DNA of 64,000 bases, from contig OY756957.1 of the NCBI GenBank assembly GCA_963580455.1, forward strand, positions 20,873,001 through 20,937,000. The letters run 5' to 3'. The DNA comes from Euonymus europaeus (taxonomy: Eukaryota; Streptophyta; Magnoliopsida; Celastrales; Celastraceae). Each line of letters opens with the position of its first letter. The stretch's first letter is position 1. Made by a program: the position numbers and the translations under genes. Under the pieces are notes generated by a model, which was not told the origin of the DNA, did no database searches, and worked only from the letters and a program-made list of their open reading frames with translations. This document shows, in pieces, positions 1-9,919 of this stretch.

Positions 1-234
1 TATGGTATGGGTGCTCACCCTTGGGGCTGAGCCTGCGGAGTGGCCGGCCATGGGCAGGATACTGTGGGGCAGAGGCCTAAGGCAGGAGTCCTGTGTCATG
101 GTGCTCGTTGTGATTCAATTTAACTGGAATTGCTTAATTTGTTGATTTCGATAGATTTGCTCTTTTTGTAGACACTGAGAACTATTATTGATAAAATAAA
201 AAAGATTTTGTAATTGTGAGTGTTAATCGAGTAA

Positions 235-820
235 TTGTATTCGCTGGTTGTGGAGGGGACTATGAATGCTGTTGTGCAAAATCTTATGAGGATTGATGAG
301 CGCTCATGGGATTTGGATATATTGCGTGACATGTTTAATGCAAGGGACCACCAATCTTTGATTCTTCAAATTCCTCTTAGTTGTAGAGATAGTGCAGATA
401 GAATGTATTGGAGTTGTGATCGCAAGGGTAACTATACGGTACGCAGTGCATATAAGAAACTTACAGAGGATTTACATGGTCTTAATACAAATCATGCCCT
501 CGATCTTTGGAGGAAGATATGGAGCTTGAGGATCCCCTCTGAAAGTGAAAATTTTTATCTGGCATGCTTGTAATAATTGTATCCCCACTAAAGATTTGCT
601 GCAGATTAGGAGAGTTGATGTTGATCCAAGCTGCCCAGTGTGCAATACAGTGCCTGAATCAATTTCTCATGTGTTCATCCACTGTCTAGTTGCAGTGGAG
701 TGTTGTTGTTCTCCTGTGCTACATTTGACTGCAGGTATGGGGGCAAATTTTATTGATTGGCTATCGGGTGTTTTTATCTCTGGCTATTGGGTGTTTTTAT
801 CTCTGCTAGTAAATAAATAG
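235..820 (+). pseudogene. LINE reverse transcriptase C-terminus with zinc-binding domain, frameshifted
   Basis: The reading frame from 235 has the pattern that follows the RT of plant LINEs: a W-x-x-x-x-L-x-x-x-F segment, then an IPLS-like motif, then a tryptophan-rich stretch ending in LWRKIWSLRIPS. The frame breaks near 545. The matching continuation lies one frame over, starting KIFIWHACNN and running into a C-P-V-C...H-V-F-I-H-C zinc-binding pattern typical of the zf-RVT domain. The continuation ends at a stop near 818. A one-base insertion near 545-548 explains the split. This is a decayed fragment, not a host gene. Confidence 0.75.
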
Positions 821-894
821 TGCACTTGCTATGCATGGTTGTTTGGTGTTTATGGAGGAATCAAAACGAGATTGTTTAGAATAACAAGTGACGT

Positions 895-1389
895 GTGTCA
901 CAGATATTGAATTTGGCAAGTACTTTTCTATATCAATGGCAGACGGCACAAATTAATCCTAATGGAGACCAAATGCCTTTGATGGCTAAAGGGGCAGTGT
1001 GCTGGCAACAACCGAGTGAAGGATGGCTGAAGTGTAATGTGGATGGGGCTGTGTTTCATGATCAGAATAAGTTCGGGTATGGATGGGTGTTATGTGGGGA
1101 TTCAGGAGATCTATTTGCTGCTTCTTGTGGTTCTTTGTCTGGCCCAATGGATGCAGGAATAGACCAAGGGATGAGTTTTTGCGAGGCGCTAAGTTGACTG
1201 AAAAATAATGAGCTGTCCAATGTCATTGTTGAGCTAGATGCTCTTGCCATTGTGCTAGCTATGAGGTCTTCATCTTCTGATAATTCTTATGTTGGCCTTG
1301 TTCTTGATGACTGTAAATCTCTTCTGATAAAGACGAACAACTGCAGAGTTTGTTTTGTTAGGAAATCAACGAAAGGTGTCACTTGCTAG
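895..1389 (+). pseudogene. LINE-type RNase H domain, interrupted by stops
   Basis: The frame contains GWLKCNVDGAVF, a glycine-rich strand with GYGWVL, and an EALS helix, matching the first half of the RNase H domain fused to plant LINE polymerases. The catalytic Asp (NVDG) and helix Glu are visible. A TGA at 1195-1197 replaces the tryptophan expected after EALS. The same frame then continues with an ELDALAIV segment, the expected third acidic position, until a TAG at 1387-1389. The domain follows the zinc-binding region by about 75 bp, as expected for one ancestral ORF. Confidence 0.7.
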
Positions 1390-1511
1390 AGCGGCGCGTT
1401 CTATGTTTGGTGTCCAATTCTGGGGGTGCACGCCTCTAGATTTTGACCTTGTTTGATAGCTACTGGATTTGAATCAATGAAGTTGCCTTTATTTTCCAGA
1501 AAAAAAAAAAA

Positions 1512-2350
1512 GATTGCTCATTGACTACTTGGATTTCGAGTTTAAATCCTACAAAGTAAAAAAAAATTAAAATCAATAGTATTCATTAAAAAATATCCAT
1601 AGAATGATATTTGCTGTGTGCTATGAACTTGATATCTACATAGTACTCTCAGACCAGTTTAGTTAATACAAAGGGCGACAAAAATAATCAATAATTGCGG
1701 GTTACATAAACACGCAACACAAGATGTGCGTTATACAGGGTGAGGCAACGAGCTCGCCGCAGGAAATTGCAACATCACAAACTCACTGGCATGTCTTACA
1801 ATCCAAGCCTAGTTAACTTGAGCTCTACTGGAATTAAAGAAAGACAGAGATCACGTTCCAGCTCCATTCATCCATGCAGAAGAAATACGAGCTGCATTAG
1901 AATCCACCAAATAATCAAGCATGCTTTAAGGAAGAACACAAAACCACTAATACACAAATTTTGAGGAAAGAAAAAGGCAGATCTTTTCTTGTTGAACCTT
2001 AATTTGTGATAAATATTCAACGCTAGCATGTTGCTTTACCGTTTTCAATAACCATCAACTAGATTGAACATGCGTTTTATACAAATAAAGCACATCCCAT
2101 TTTGGACACAAGTCCAGTATCAATGTATGTGAAATCTGCATCTATCCCTTACTGCCATATAGGGCAATCGAAGCTGGTGGAATTCAATAAATAAATTCAC
2201 TACTTCGACACAATTTCTTGGATTGAAAAATATTCAAAAACAAGAGAAAACACATAAATATGTTTTGGGCCTGAAATACGGTGATTACCTTTGTTGGATA
2301 TGAACATCAGTATTGCCTTCCAGTAAAATAAAAGCTGCAAAAAATCATTA
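1512..2350. other. 3' flank of the CFM3-like gene, no gene seen
   Basis: AT-rich sequence between the LINE A-tail and the stop codon of the minus-strand CFM3-like gene. It should hold that gene's 3' UTR and polyadenylation region. I found no convincing coding segment, RNA gene or further transposon here. The short frame at 1740-1964 has no recognisable composition or motif. Confidence 0.5.
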
Positions 2351-5300
2351 TCATTTGCTGCTAGATTCAAAATCAGGGTTTTCCGAGTTCGAAAATTCAA
2401 TATCTTCATCAGTGTCCCAATGAAGGTCTTCATCATCTTCATCTTCATCTTCATCTTCATCTTCATCTTCCTCGTCTTCGTCTTCGTCTTCGTCGGATCC
2501 CATCCATGAACATGGAGCTTCAACTTTGCTCTGCATACAAATGCCACAGTAATTGATCATTTTAATTGCAAAGAGAATGTGAACTATATTCTATTGCCAA
2601 TTATTTAATTGATCAACAAAACCCCAAGTCAGCCATCATAATAGGATGCATTCACTACAATAAAAATGGAACTGATGCTTTGGTAAATAGAGCATGCAGT
2701 GGATAAACTTACATGGGCTGTATCAGATAGATCAGCCAACCGATGGCTATCCTCTGAGTTCAAGTTATTTTCATTGTCTGAATCTCGAGAAGTGCCCTGA
2801 AATGATAACAAGCATCAAGACAATATTTTTATTAGGAAATGATGACACTAAATATTAGCTGTTATGCAGAAATTTAAATTATAAACCAACCACTAAAGAA
2901 GTCAATTGCAAAAACAAATACAGGAAATCAATGATTGTGGATAATAGCAGAATGGAGAAAGAGAAAGAATGTGAAAAAGAAAAGGAGACCCCATCAATTG
3001 CTACCACAGAAGTTTTAACCAAACCCTTAACGCTTGTCTGAAATGAGAGGTCGTAACAGTCATATACTCATATTCATCATCAATTTTACGAAAAATGTAA
3101 AATACAAACACCAACTCCGCTGTCACTGGACAGAAAGGCTAACAAATGTTGCTAACATCTACAAATATTAAACCATGCAAATCAAATTAGAATTAGAAAT
3201 AAGACGTTCCCAAGAGAAATATCAGATTAAAATCATCCTGTGCTAGTGATTTACATGACTCTTATTATCCTGGTGTACTATACAGAAGACCACAAATGCC
3301 CCACACCCTAGCCCCCAATGAGGAATGTCTTTACCACATTAGCCATGGTACCTCTTTTCTCAGCACATAGCTAGAACTTCCAAAGATATGATCTCAATTG
3401 TAGGTACATGCAATACAGCATCCAACAGACAATCATTGAAGGCAGGGCATTTCAATTCCACCATTCATCTTATTTGTCCCTTTCTCATACAAATAACAAA
3501 ATCTCTTAGATGCAATCCATTTCTTTCATCTCGTCTCATTGCTCGTATTTCATATCCCTCATTTGATATTTTACATATCTCATCAATCTCAAATCACCTA
3601 ATCGTATCTTATGTCATCCCATACCTCAGAGACATCTCATCTCTCATCTCTCATATCATTTTATCTCCGGTAGCGCTAGTCATACATAGGATCTTTGTCC
3701 ATAAGTTTACTGTCTATGTGGATCAAGTTTCAAGAATTATTAAAACACAATAATTTTCCTGCTTCTCACTCCTCCCTCTTCTCTTCTCCAATCCAATCTA
3801 TTTTCCCCCTTTACTCTCCTTGCTCGCTTTTTTTTTGTATTCTCTCTCCAGACCATCTACTCTCTCTCCCCTATGCCCACAATGTAATAAGTCGACGGAA
3901 CAATGAAATAACATTCCAGCCACCATCATCCGGCCACCACCATTTCGGCTTCCACCACCTCCAAAATAATCTCCAAGCTATGAGCAAACTAACACACTTA
4001 TCACTCACTGTCAACAATCACCTAAAACAACTGGGAAAATACTCAAAAGATGGCAGCCACCAAAAAATAGCATATGCTGACTACACTGCTACTAAACAAT
4101 GTAACAAGTCAGCCAAACAATGTAATACGCCCACTAAACAATGCAATAACAGAGGACCGCTATTTGGCCAATGTTTTGGCTACCACCACCTCCAAAAGAA
4201 CCCCTAAGCTCTGAATAACCTAAGCACAGCTGCAGTGGTGCTATTTTCTAGGCCAACACTGTAATATGCTAGGCCTTTTTTTTCACTGTCGCTCATACAA
4301 CAATGCAATTCTACTGAGCAAATTTTACTGGGCCTAGCATATGCAACGCTATCATGTTATCTTCGTGCGTGGGTCCCATCATTAACACACTCACATTTAC
4401 ACCAAAATTAATAATGAACCCCATATCTACTACACCAAAAAAAAAAGCCAGCAAAACTACACCATTGTAGACATTATATTATCATTCTAAGTCAAATAAG
4501 CATAACACGTCCACAATATAGCTACATCAACAAAACACAATTCCCTCTACATTATCCATGCCCACCTAAAACTACACCATTGCATTTGCTCTAACCCACT
4601 GTCACCCATCACCAACAGCCACCTAAACCACCAGAAAACTACTTGAAAGATAGCGGCCAACATGAGAAAAGTGACACATTTGGCCAACTCCGGCGAGACC
4701 TCTGTACCGTTCGACTGCTTGAGGTGAGGCGCACCTGACCCAACCATGCCAAAGATACTATGGAAGCTTATGTATAAAAATCCTATGTAGCACTAGCATT
4801 TTCCCTTTATATCATACATCTTATGGAAAATCCTCTATATGACCTAACATCTCATTCAAACACATCTCATATCCCATCTCTCATTGCATCTCACATCTCC
4901 TTTCTCATATCCCATCCCATCCCATCCCATCCCATGAGCTATGGCTTGTAGCTACAATAGAGGCGAGGTCGCGGGGGGTGGGGGGTTGGTTGAGAGAATA
5001 AAAACTAATGACAATGGCAATTACAATAAGAACGTGCAGACATGTGACCCAATGGTAGAGTTGCAAGACTGCAACTTAAAAGGTCACAAGTCCAATGCGT
5101 AAAAAAAGTCTCTCCACATACTATATGAGGATAAGGTTTACATATATCTTGTTTGTTACCAACCCCATCCACTGCGGGAACCTTGTGCAGTGCTATTCAC
5201 AACCTTAAGAATGTGATAAGCAAATGGTTTTATGAGTAGAATGATTTGATTCTTTAAATGTCAGAAGGAAACAGAAAACTACTACTTACTATCTCTTGTT

Positions 5301-8300
5301 TCATCTGCTCTATTGTTTTCTCCAACTCCAATATATGCTGACTCAAAGCCTGCGATATAAATGAAAGAGAAGGCATTTCAGAAAAGGAGCATGCTAAAGT
5401 CACTTCAATATAACAAAAAAATAAGGAAATAATTAAAACCTCGTGTCTTTGCATGGCCACTGAACGTTTTAATGCCTTTGCCTTCGTAAGAAGGTTTCTT
5501 GGCCTTATACTAATAGGCCTCCTATAATTTTTCCCACGATAATAAATAACAGCATATCCTTTGGGGACTCTTTCTATTGTCACCAGTATCCCTCCACTCT
5601 CATACTCCAACAACCTTGCTGTATCTTCAACAAAGGCGAGGTTCTTCTGTCCTGTTATTAGCTTCACAAGCTCTCTATGCTTCCAGTGCAAATGCATATT
5701 CTCAATGACACCATCAAAAACACCACGGATACCTATTACATCGTAAGACAAGGATTGTCAGCTTTTCAGTACTAGATTCAAAAAAATTTCTCAATTAATG
5801 GAAATCTACTCACCAAGAGGCAAGTATGGCTTCATTCTTAAACCAACCTTGCGAAACATTGCACGTTCCTCATCCGTGATTGTTTCTTGGTCATAGTCAG
5901 GTCCAGCAGGAATCATAGCAGCTTCTATTTTAGCTAACAGCCTCTCTGCTCTAAGCTTTTTGGCTTGGGCCTGTTCAAGCATTGAACTATTAAATTTAGT
6001 TACGCAAAAAAACAAATGGAATCAATAACCATCCACTTAGAAAGAAAAAAAGAATAGGCGCAATTTTTTTTGCAACAATGATAAATCTGGATGATTTCAT
6101 TACACAGAAACTACAACAATCCATCCAGCCTATAAAAACAGTTCTTACTGTATAATATATTTTGGTAGCAGTATCAGTAAAAACTTCCAGCTATCCAATT
6201 ATAAACATGGCAAAAATAACACTTACGACAGCCACTTTATGTTCAATTCGTTTGACAATTCTAGCGTTCTTAGCTTTGGAAGCATCTTCAATCATCTTCT
6301 CACGTTCTTCAACAGATACATCTCTTCCCCATCGGGCCTGAGCCTCATAAAACTCAGCTAAAGTACCTGCAGGGGCGTTTCCAACATTTTCATGAGTAGA
6401 AGAAGCCTCGACTTCAACTACTCTATTCTGCATTTCTTTCTCAAAATGGTGAATTTGTTTTGTTGACTCCTCTCTTTCAGCTGAAGGAGCTGCCTCCACT
6501 CTGCTCCGCACTTTCTCCTCAACATCCTGAATCTGTTTAGTCAATTGCTCTCTTTCTGACAAAACAGCTGCGACATTCGTTGGGAGGAAATCCTTTCCAC
6601 GGTGCATGACAATGAAATACTTGTTTCTAAGTAGTAAAACACCTCCAGTTAAATTCTGTAAAATAGACGAAACTAATTAGTACCACTGCATTGTTTTGTT
6701 AGTTTCCATGAATAAATCATTCTTCTGGTTTCCCTTGGTTACAAGTAATCTCGAAAAAAGGTTTGAAAAGCAACTAGAGAGAAAAAGTTCAGTCACACAC
6801 AACCTGAATGGAAGCAACATTGTATTCATTAGTGCACATGATTAAAACACTCCTCCTTTCCTTGTGTGTTTCTGAAAGAGGTATCTCGGGAATAAATTCA
6901 AATAAGAACAAGAAACAAGAGGCATTCCAATGCAAACTGCATTTAATATTCATTTAAGTCTCCAAACTCTCATTTTCAAGTTTCTAATAACATGATGAGT
7001 CTTGGCTTGTTTTCACAGTCACACAGTGCTTCATTACTGTGCTGTTGCAAAATAAACAACGTATGGCTTTAAGACAGGAAACCTACCGGACGACAACAGT
7101 CCAACTATAATTCTATTTATTCGTGGGCAGTTACAATGTCAGAGATTACATTCTCTTGAACAAGAATTTTTCTTAACTATGAAGTAAGGTGTTCGCTTAG
7201 GAAGTTTAGCGACTGATGGCTTCTGTCTTACATCTTACTTTTGCATTTTATTTCTAGCTGATCAAGCAACTGATAATCCACCACAAAACAATGAACTAAT
7301 GCCTCCATCTGAAAAACAGAGCACAAACCTTCAGTTCCTCAGCCATTAATTTGTTATTTGTATTCTGAATACCACGTTTCACAGCTATCTTTACAATTGA
7401 ACTTTTCTCCCAGAGCTTAAGTATTGCAGCTGCCAAACCCTGATGGTTTCTATTTCTCCCTACAGAAGACAACACTACAAATTAATGTCATAAACATACA
7501 ATAGAGAAAAAAGGAAGCAAATTAAAGAGGAACAATACCAAGGGCAAAGTGACAAGGAAGTGATTTAGCAAGTTTCCGAAAACTAGTCATCTCCGCATTT
7601 GTTAGCCGTGATCTCATCCCGGTAGGCACAAGCCTCAAAGGTGTCTTGTAACCAGGAACCTTTTGTGGAAGTAAATCAGCATCAATCGGAATTGCTCCAG
7701 TACCCCACCAGTCATTGAAACGAGGACCTAAACTATCAAGTAAGCCGTTATACTCAGCTTCCTCTTCAGTCACGATCTTAACCTTATCTGCATTATCCAC
7801 AACTGGCTCAATCTTTTCAGAAGTCGAAGTTTCCTTATCCTCACATGCCTTCTTTCCACTGCCAATTGAAGAAACATCTGGCACAAAGAGCTTATCTCCT
7901 CCTTTATTAGTTTCTCGCGGCTTAGATTTTGAGTACGGCCCTTCATAATTACTGCCACGGTAAACCATCATCACACTTCCAGACTTCCATATAACCAAGC
8001 CTCCTGTTCGACGCTGATCATTACTATAACTAGTTAATTAACCCTCCAAATTCTAAAAAAGACATTCGTTCATTCCTTTTTTTAATCATGTTTTACAACC
8101 AAGTCTAAGAAATTTCATTCTATCGTTCAAATAACTGACTTTACTAAGACATCAAAATTTAAAACAATAGAGCAACAATATAGGATTCACCATTAAGCAT
8201 TGCAATATTGAAAAAGAATAATCAAATTCAGAACTAACCTCGACGAGTTCATGGGCGAGTTTCATGTTGACAGCCAGAACCTCATGAAATTTGAGCCTCA

Positions 8301-9051
8301 CGACCTCCTCCTTCCTCCACTTATCGTGAATCTTCTGCAAAATGGGTAGCGTTAGCCCAGCTTTGGGGATATTGATCCTCTCCCTGATGAACATCCCCAC
8401 CCGCCTCAGCCGCCTCAGCTCCTCATCCTCCAGAGTAAGTTCCGCCAAAGTCGGGGCCTTTACTACCCTCCGACTCACACCGCTCCCACCTTCGTCATCC
8501 CTTACAGTTGCCCTGCCACTCTCTTTCCTCTCCCACGGCAACAACCCCAACTCCTCATCCCTCTTCTTCTCTTCAAAAATAAAATCCGGCCGGACCCAGT
8601 CTCGCCTCAACAAATCTCCTAATCGCTCTTCCCCAGTAAAATCTCCACCGTCGATTCCACCGGCACCCTCCAATCCCCCTTCTCCTTCATCTCCTTCTTC
8701 CCCGTCTGATCCTAGCCCAAGATTCCTCAACCGGAGGACTATTCTCTCAATTGCACTTTGGCTCTTACCGTTCTTCTGCGCAGTAGTGGCGGCTGCGGCG
8801 GTGGAGGGCTTTCGGTCGTGGCATTTGAATTCTGGACGACAACCCGTTGCGAGCCACGGAGCGGAGGCGAAGCCAGACTTGTGGTGAGTATTTTTGTTGG
8901 TAATGAGAGAGAAAGTGCAGATGAATTTAGGTTTCCGGAGGAAGTGGTGAAAAGACGGTTTTGGTGGGGTGGTGGTGGAAGTGGAGGAAAAGAGTGAGAG
9001 TGAGTAGTGACGGAGTGGCAATTCTGAAATTCTGGCGGAGGGGACGGACAT
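2351..9051 (-). CDS. CFM3: CFM3-type CRM-domain group II intron splicing factor, 9 exons
   Basis: Exons (minus strand, high to low): 9051-8239, 8013-7539, 7459-7329, 6655-6227, 5970-5814, 5732-5440, 5349-5290, 2796-2713, 2530-2351. Every junction has GT..AG and phases agree, giving 2622 coding bases (873 residues plus TGA) with no internal stop. A Ser/Thr/Arg-rich N-terminus looks like an organelle transit peptide. Three CRM domains follow at about residues 201-297, 408-498 and 647-741, each ending in the TGG/SGG strand and a YRG/HRG motif ([22 protein letters not shown]). Domain 3 has an LGIRG loop. Helical charged linkers and an acidic C-tail complete the protein. Family knowledge: CFM3 proteins bind and help splice group II introns in plastids, partly with CAF-type partners. 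Length and domain order fit CFM3 (about 880 residues); CFM2 is longer with four domains. Introns 7 and 1-4 are supported only by reading, not by transcripts. Confidence 0.92.
2431..2494 (-). repeat. GAA/GAT-type microsatellite encoding the acidic tail of the CFM3-like protein
   Basis: Within the last exon a run of CTTCAT and CTTCGT units (plus strand) encodes a stretch of alternating Asp and Glu, about 22 residues, just before the C-terminal segment of the protein. Length polymorphism by replication slippage is likely, and would stay in frame because the unit is 6 bp. Confidence 0.85.
3669..4800. mobile_element. Non-autonomous TIR element (MITE-like), about 1.1 kb
   Basis: Imperfect terminal inverted repeats are visible. 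The left end near 3669-3707 (GCGCTAGTCATACATAGGAT and following) is mirrored by the right end at about 4765-4797 (TCCTATGTAGCACTAGC and preceding). Inside, two related blocks about 600 bp apart (near 3990-4060 and 4595-4665) contain the same CACTGTCA...CACCTAAA...ACT(A/C)AAAGAT series, so the element holds an internal duplication. No transposase is encoded. The superfamily is not clear, and I could not fix a target duplication. Confidence 0.5.
4909..4935. repeat. CCCAT microsatellite
   Basis: About five perfect CCCAT units in intron 7, following a longer region rich in CATCTCATATCCCATCTC-type words. Confidence 0.8.
5037..5206 (+). mobile_element. Au-like SINE in intron 7 of the CFM3-like gene
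   Basis: A tRNA-derived SINE, antisense to the gene. A box-A-like TGGTAGAGTTGC sits near 5052. A box-B-like GGTCACAAGTCC follows near 5083. Then come words characteristic of the Au SINE family: GTCTCT, GAGGATAAGGTTT, and CACTGCGGGAACCTTGTGCA near the 3' end. The copy is flanked by imperfect 9-bp direct repeats, AAGAACGTG at 5028-5036 and AAGAATGTG at 5207-5215, consistent with a target duplication. Diverged, so probably old. Confidence 0.7.
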
Positions 9052-9366
9052 TTTCTTGTTCTACTGCTCCAGCTTTAACAAATTAAAGAAGTCTCTTCCT
9101 CATCTTTTGAGGGATAAGAGAGGTTTTGGAGCGGGTAGTTTTCAGTTGGTGAAGGTCACCATGGATAAGATGATCCTCTCCGAAACAGAGATTTCGAAGA
9201 AAAAAAATTGTATATGGATGGCTATGGGCTTTCATTTACCTGCGCCAACAATTTGCAGTGTAGTCTTTGGGCCCTGACTTTAATCCACAATTTTGGGCTC
9301 TTTCGAGGGTTTGAATTTTATGTTTTTTGTGTATGCCGAAGACTCCCCTGCACCCCATGACCTAAT
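9052..9366 (-). promoter_or_regulatory. 5' flank and probable promoter of the CFM3-like gene, with site II motifs
   Basis: The upstream sequence of the gene is only about 315 bp long before the 3' LTR of the neighbouring copia element. It holds three TGGGCY (site II-type) words on the plus strand: TGGGCT 9225-9230, TGGGCC 9268-9273 and TGGGCT 9294-9299. Such elements are common in promoters of plant genes for plastid and translation functions. I did not find an unambiguous TATA box. The frame at 9056-9277 is taken to be 5' UTR or promoter. Confidence 0.5.
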
Positions 9367-9916
9367 TGTTTGCATAAGAACATAAAACAAAACAATAAAA
9401 AATAACATTAGGAATTTTAGCGTGAAAAATTCTCAAAAAGTAAATAAATTATGCGACGACCCGTACGCCACATAAAATTTTCACTATATAAATGGATTGT
9501 AAACTTCACATATAGGCGAATCACTCTCTCACAATACAAATATAACTTTATTTGTGGATGAAACTGACAAATTGGCTCACACTTTTTTTTTTCTCTGCAA
9601 ACTATACACTGACTTTATCTCTCCATAGATAAATATTACACTTCTCTAAAGGTTATTGTTTTGCACTGATACAACAACTCCAATTTATAGGAGAAGTTGA
9701 ACGAAAGGATAACAATATATCATAAGTGCATTTACATTGACTCGTCTTTTTATCAAAGAAGTGCATACATTTTCTTATCAAGCATTTATTGTTTAAAGAC
9801 ATTTTCTTCATATCACATTTATTACAAGATACGCATAACAGTTATACCAAGCATTTACTTCTTATATAACTAATATTTATTGCAAATTTGCTTGCCATCA
9901 AATCATTCAACCAACA
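9367..9916 (-). repeat. 3' LTR of the Tork-like copia element
   Basis: Aligns by eye along its length with 15912-16425: shared words include TTCACTATATAAATG, ACTTCAC, CATTTACATTGACTCG and TTTTCTTATCAAGCATT. Substitutions and indels are frequent. Confidence 0.75.
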
Positions 9917-9919
9917 AAA

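Larger units (their letters stand above)
235..1511 (+). mobile_element. 3' end of a decayed L1-type LINE
   Basis: A non-LTR retrotransposon remnant on the plus strand. It keeps the end of the reverse transcriptase ORF (a zinc-binding region), a fused RNase H, and a terminal A-run at 1500-1511, which is the usual order at the 3' end of plant L1-type LINEs. The endonuclease and RT palm are absent, either lying before the window or lost by 5' truncation. I could not define a target duplication. Bases 1-234 are not recognised and may be flank or a more decayed part of the element. The coding part carries a frameshift and stops, so the copy is dead. It lies downstream of the CFM3-like gene, pointing towards it. 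Confidence 0.8.
2797..5289 (-). other. Large intron 7 of the CFM3-like gene, with inserted elements
   Basis: This 2.5-kb intron lies between the 20-codon exon 7 and the 28-codon exon 8. It starts GTAAGT at 5289 and ends CAG before 2796. It is much longer than the other introns of the gene (roughly 80-670 bp). Its extra length comes from a TIR-type element (about 3669-4800), TCTCATC-rich flanks (about 3520-3660 and 4800-4900), a CCCAT microsatellite and an Au-like SINE. The frames at 3388-4207 and 4547-4747 are intronic and have no coding signature. Confidence 0.75.

Noticed and set aside
1..234. Possible upstream part of the LINE reverse transcriptase
   Set aside because: No RT motif could be read in any frame; the sequence is left unassigned.
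3388..4207. Frames of 121 and 170 codons in plus orientation
   Set aside because: They lie in intron 7, in low-complexity TCTCATC sequence and a TIR element; composition follows the repeats.
8342..8997. Long plus-strand frames of 181 and 79 codons
   Set aside because: They are antisense shadows of exon 1 of the CFM3-like gene, which has strong domain support on the minus strand.
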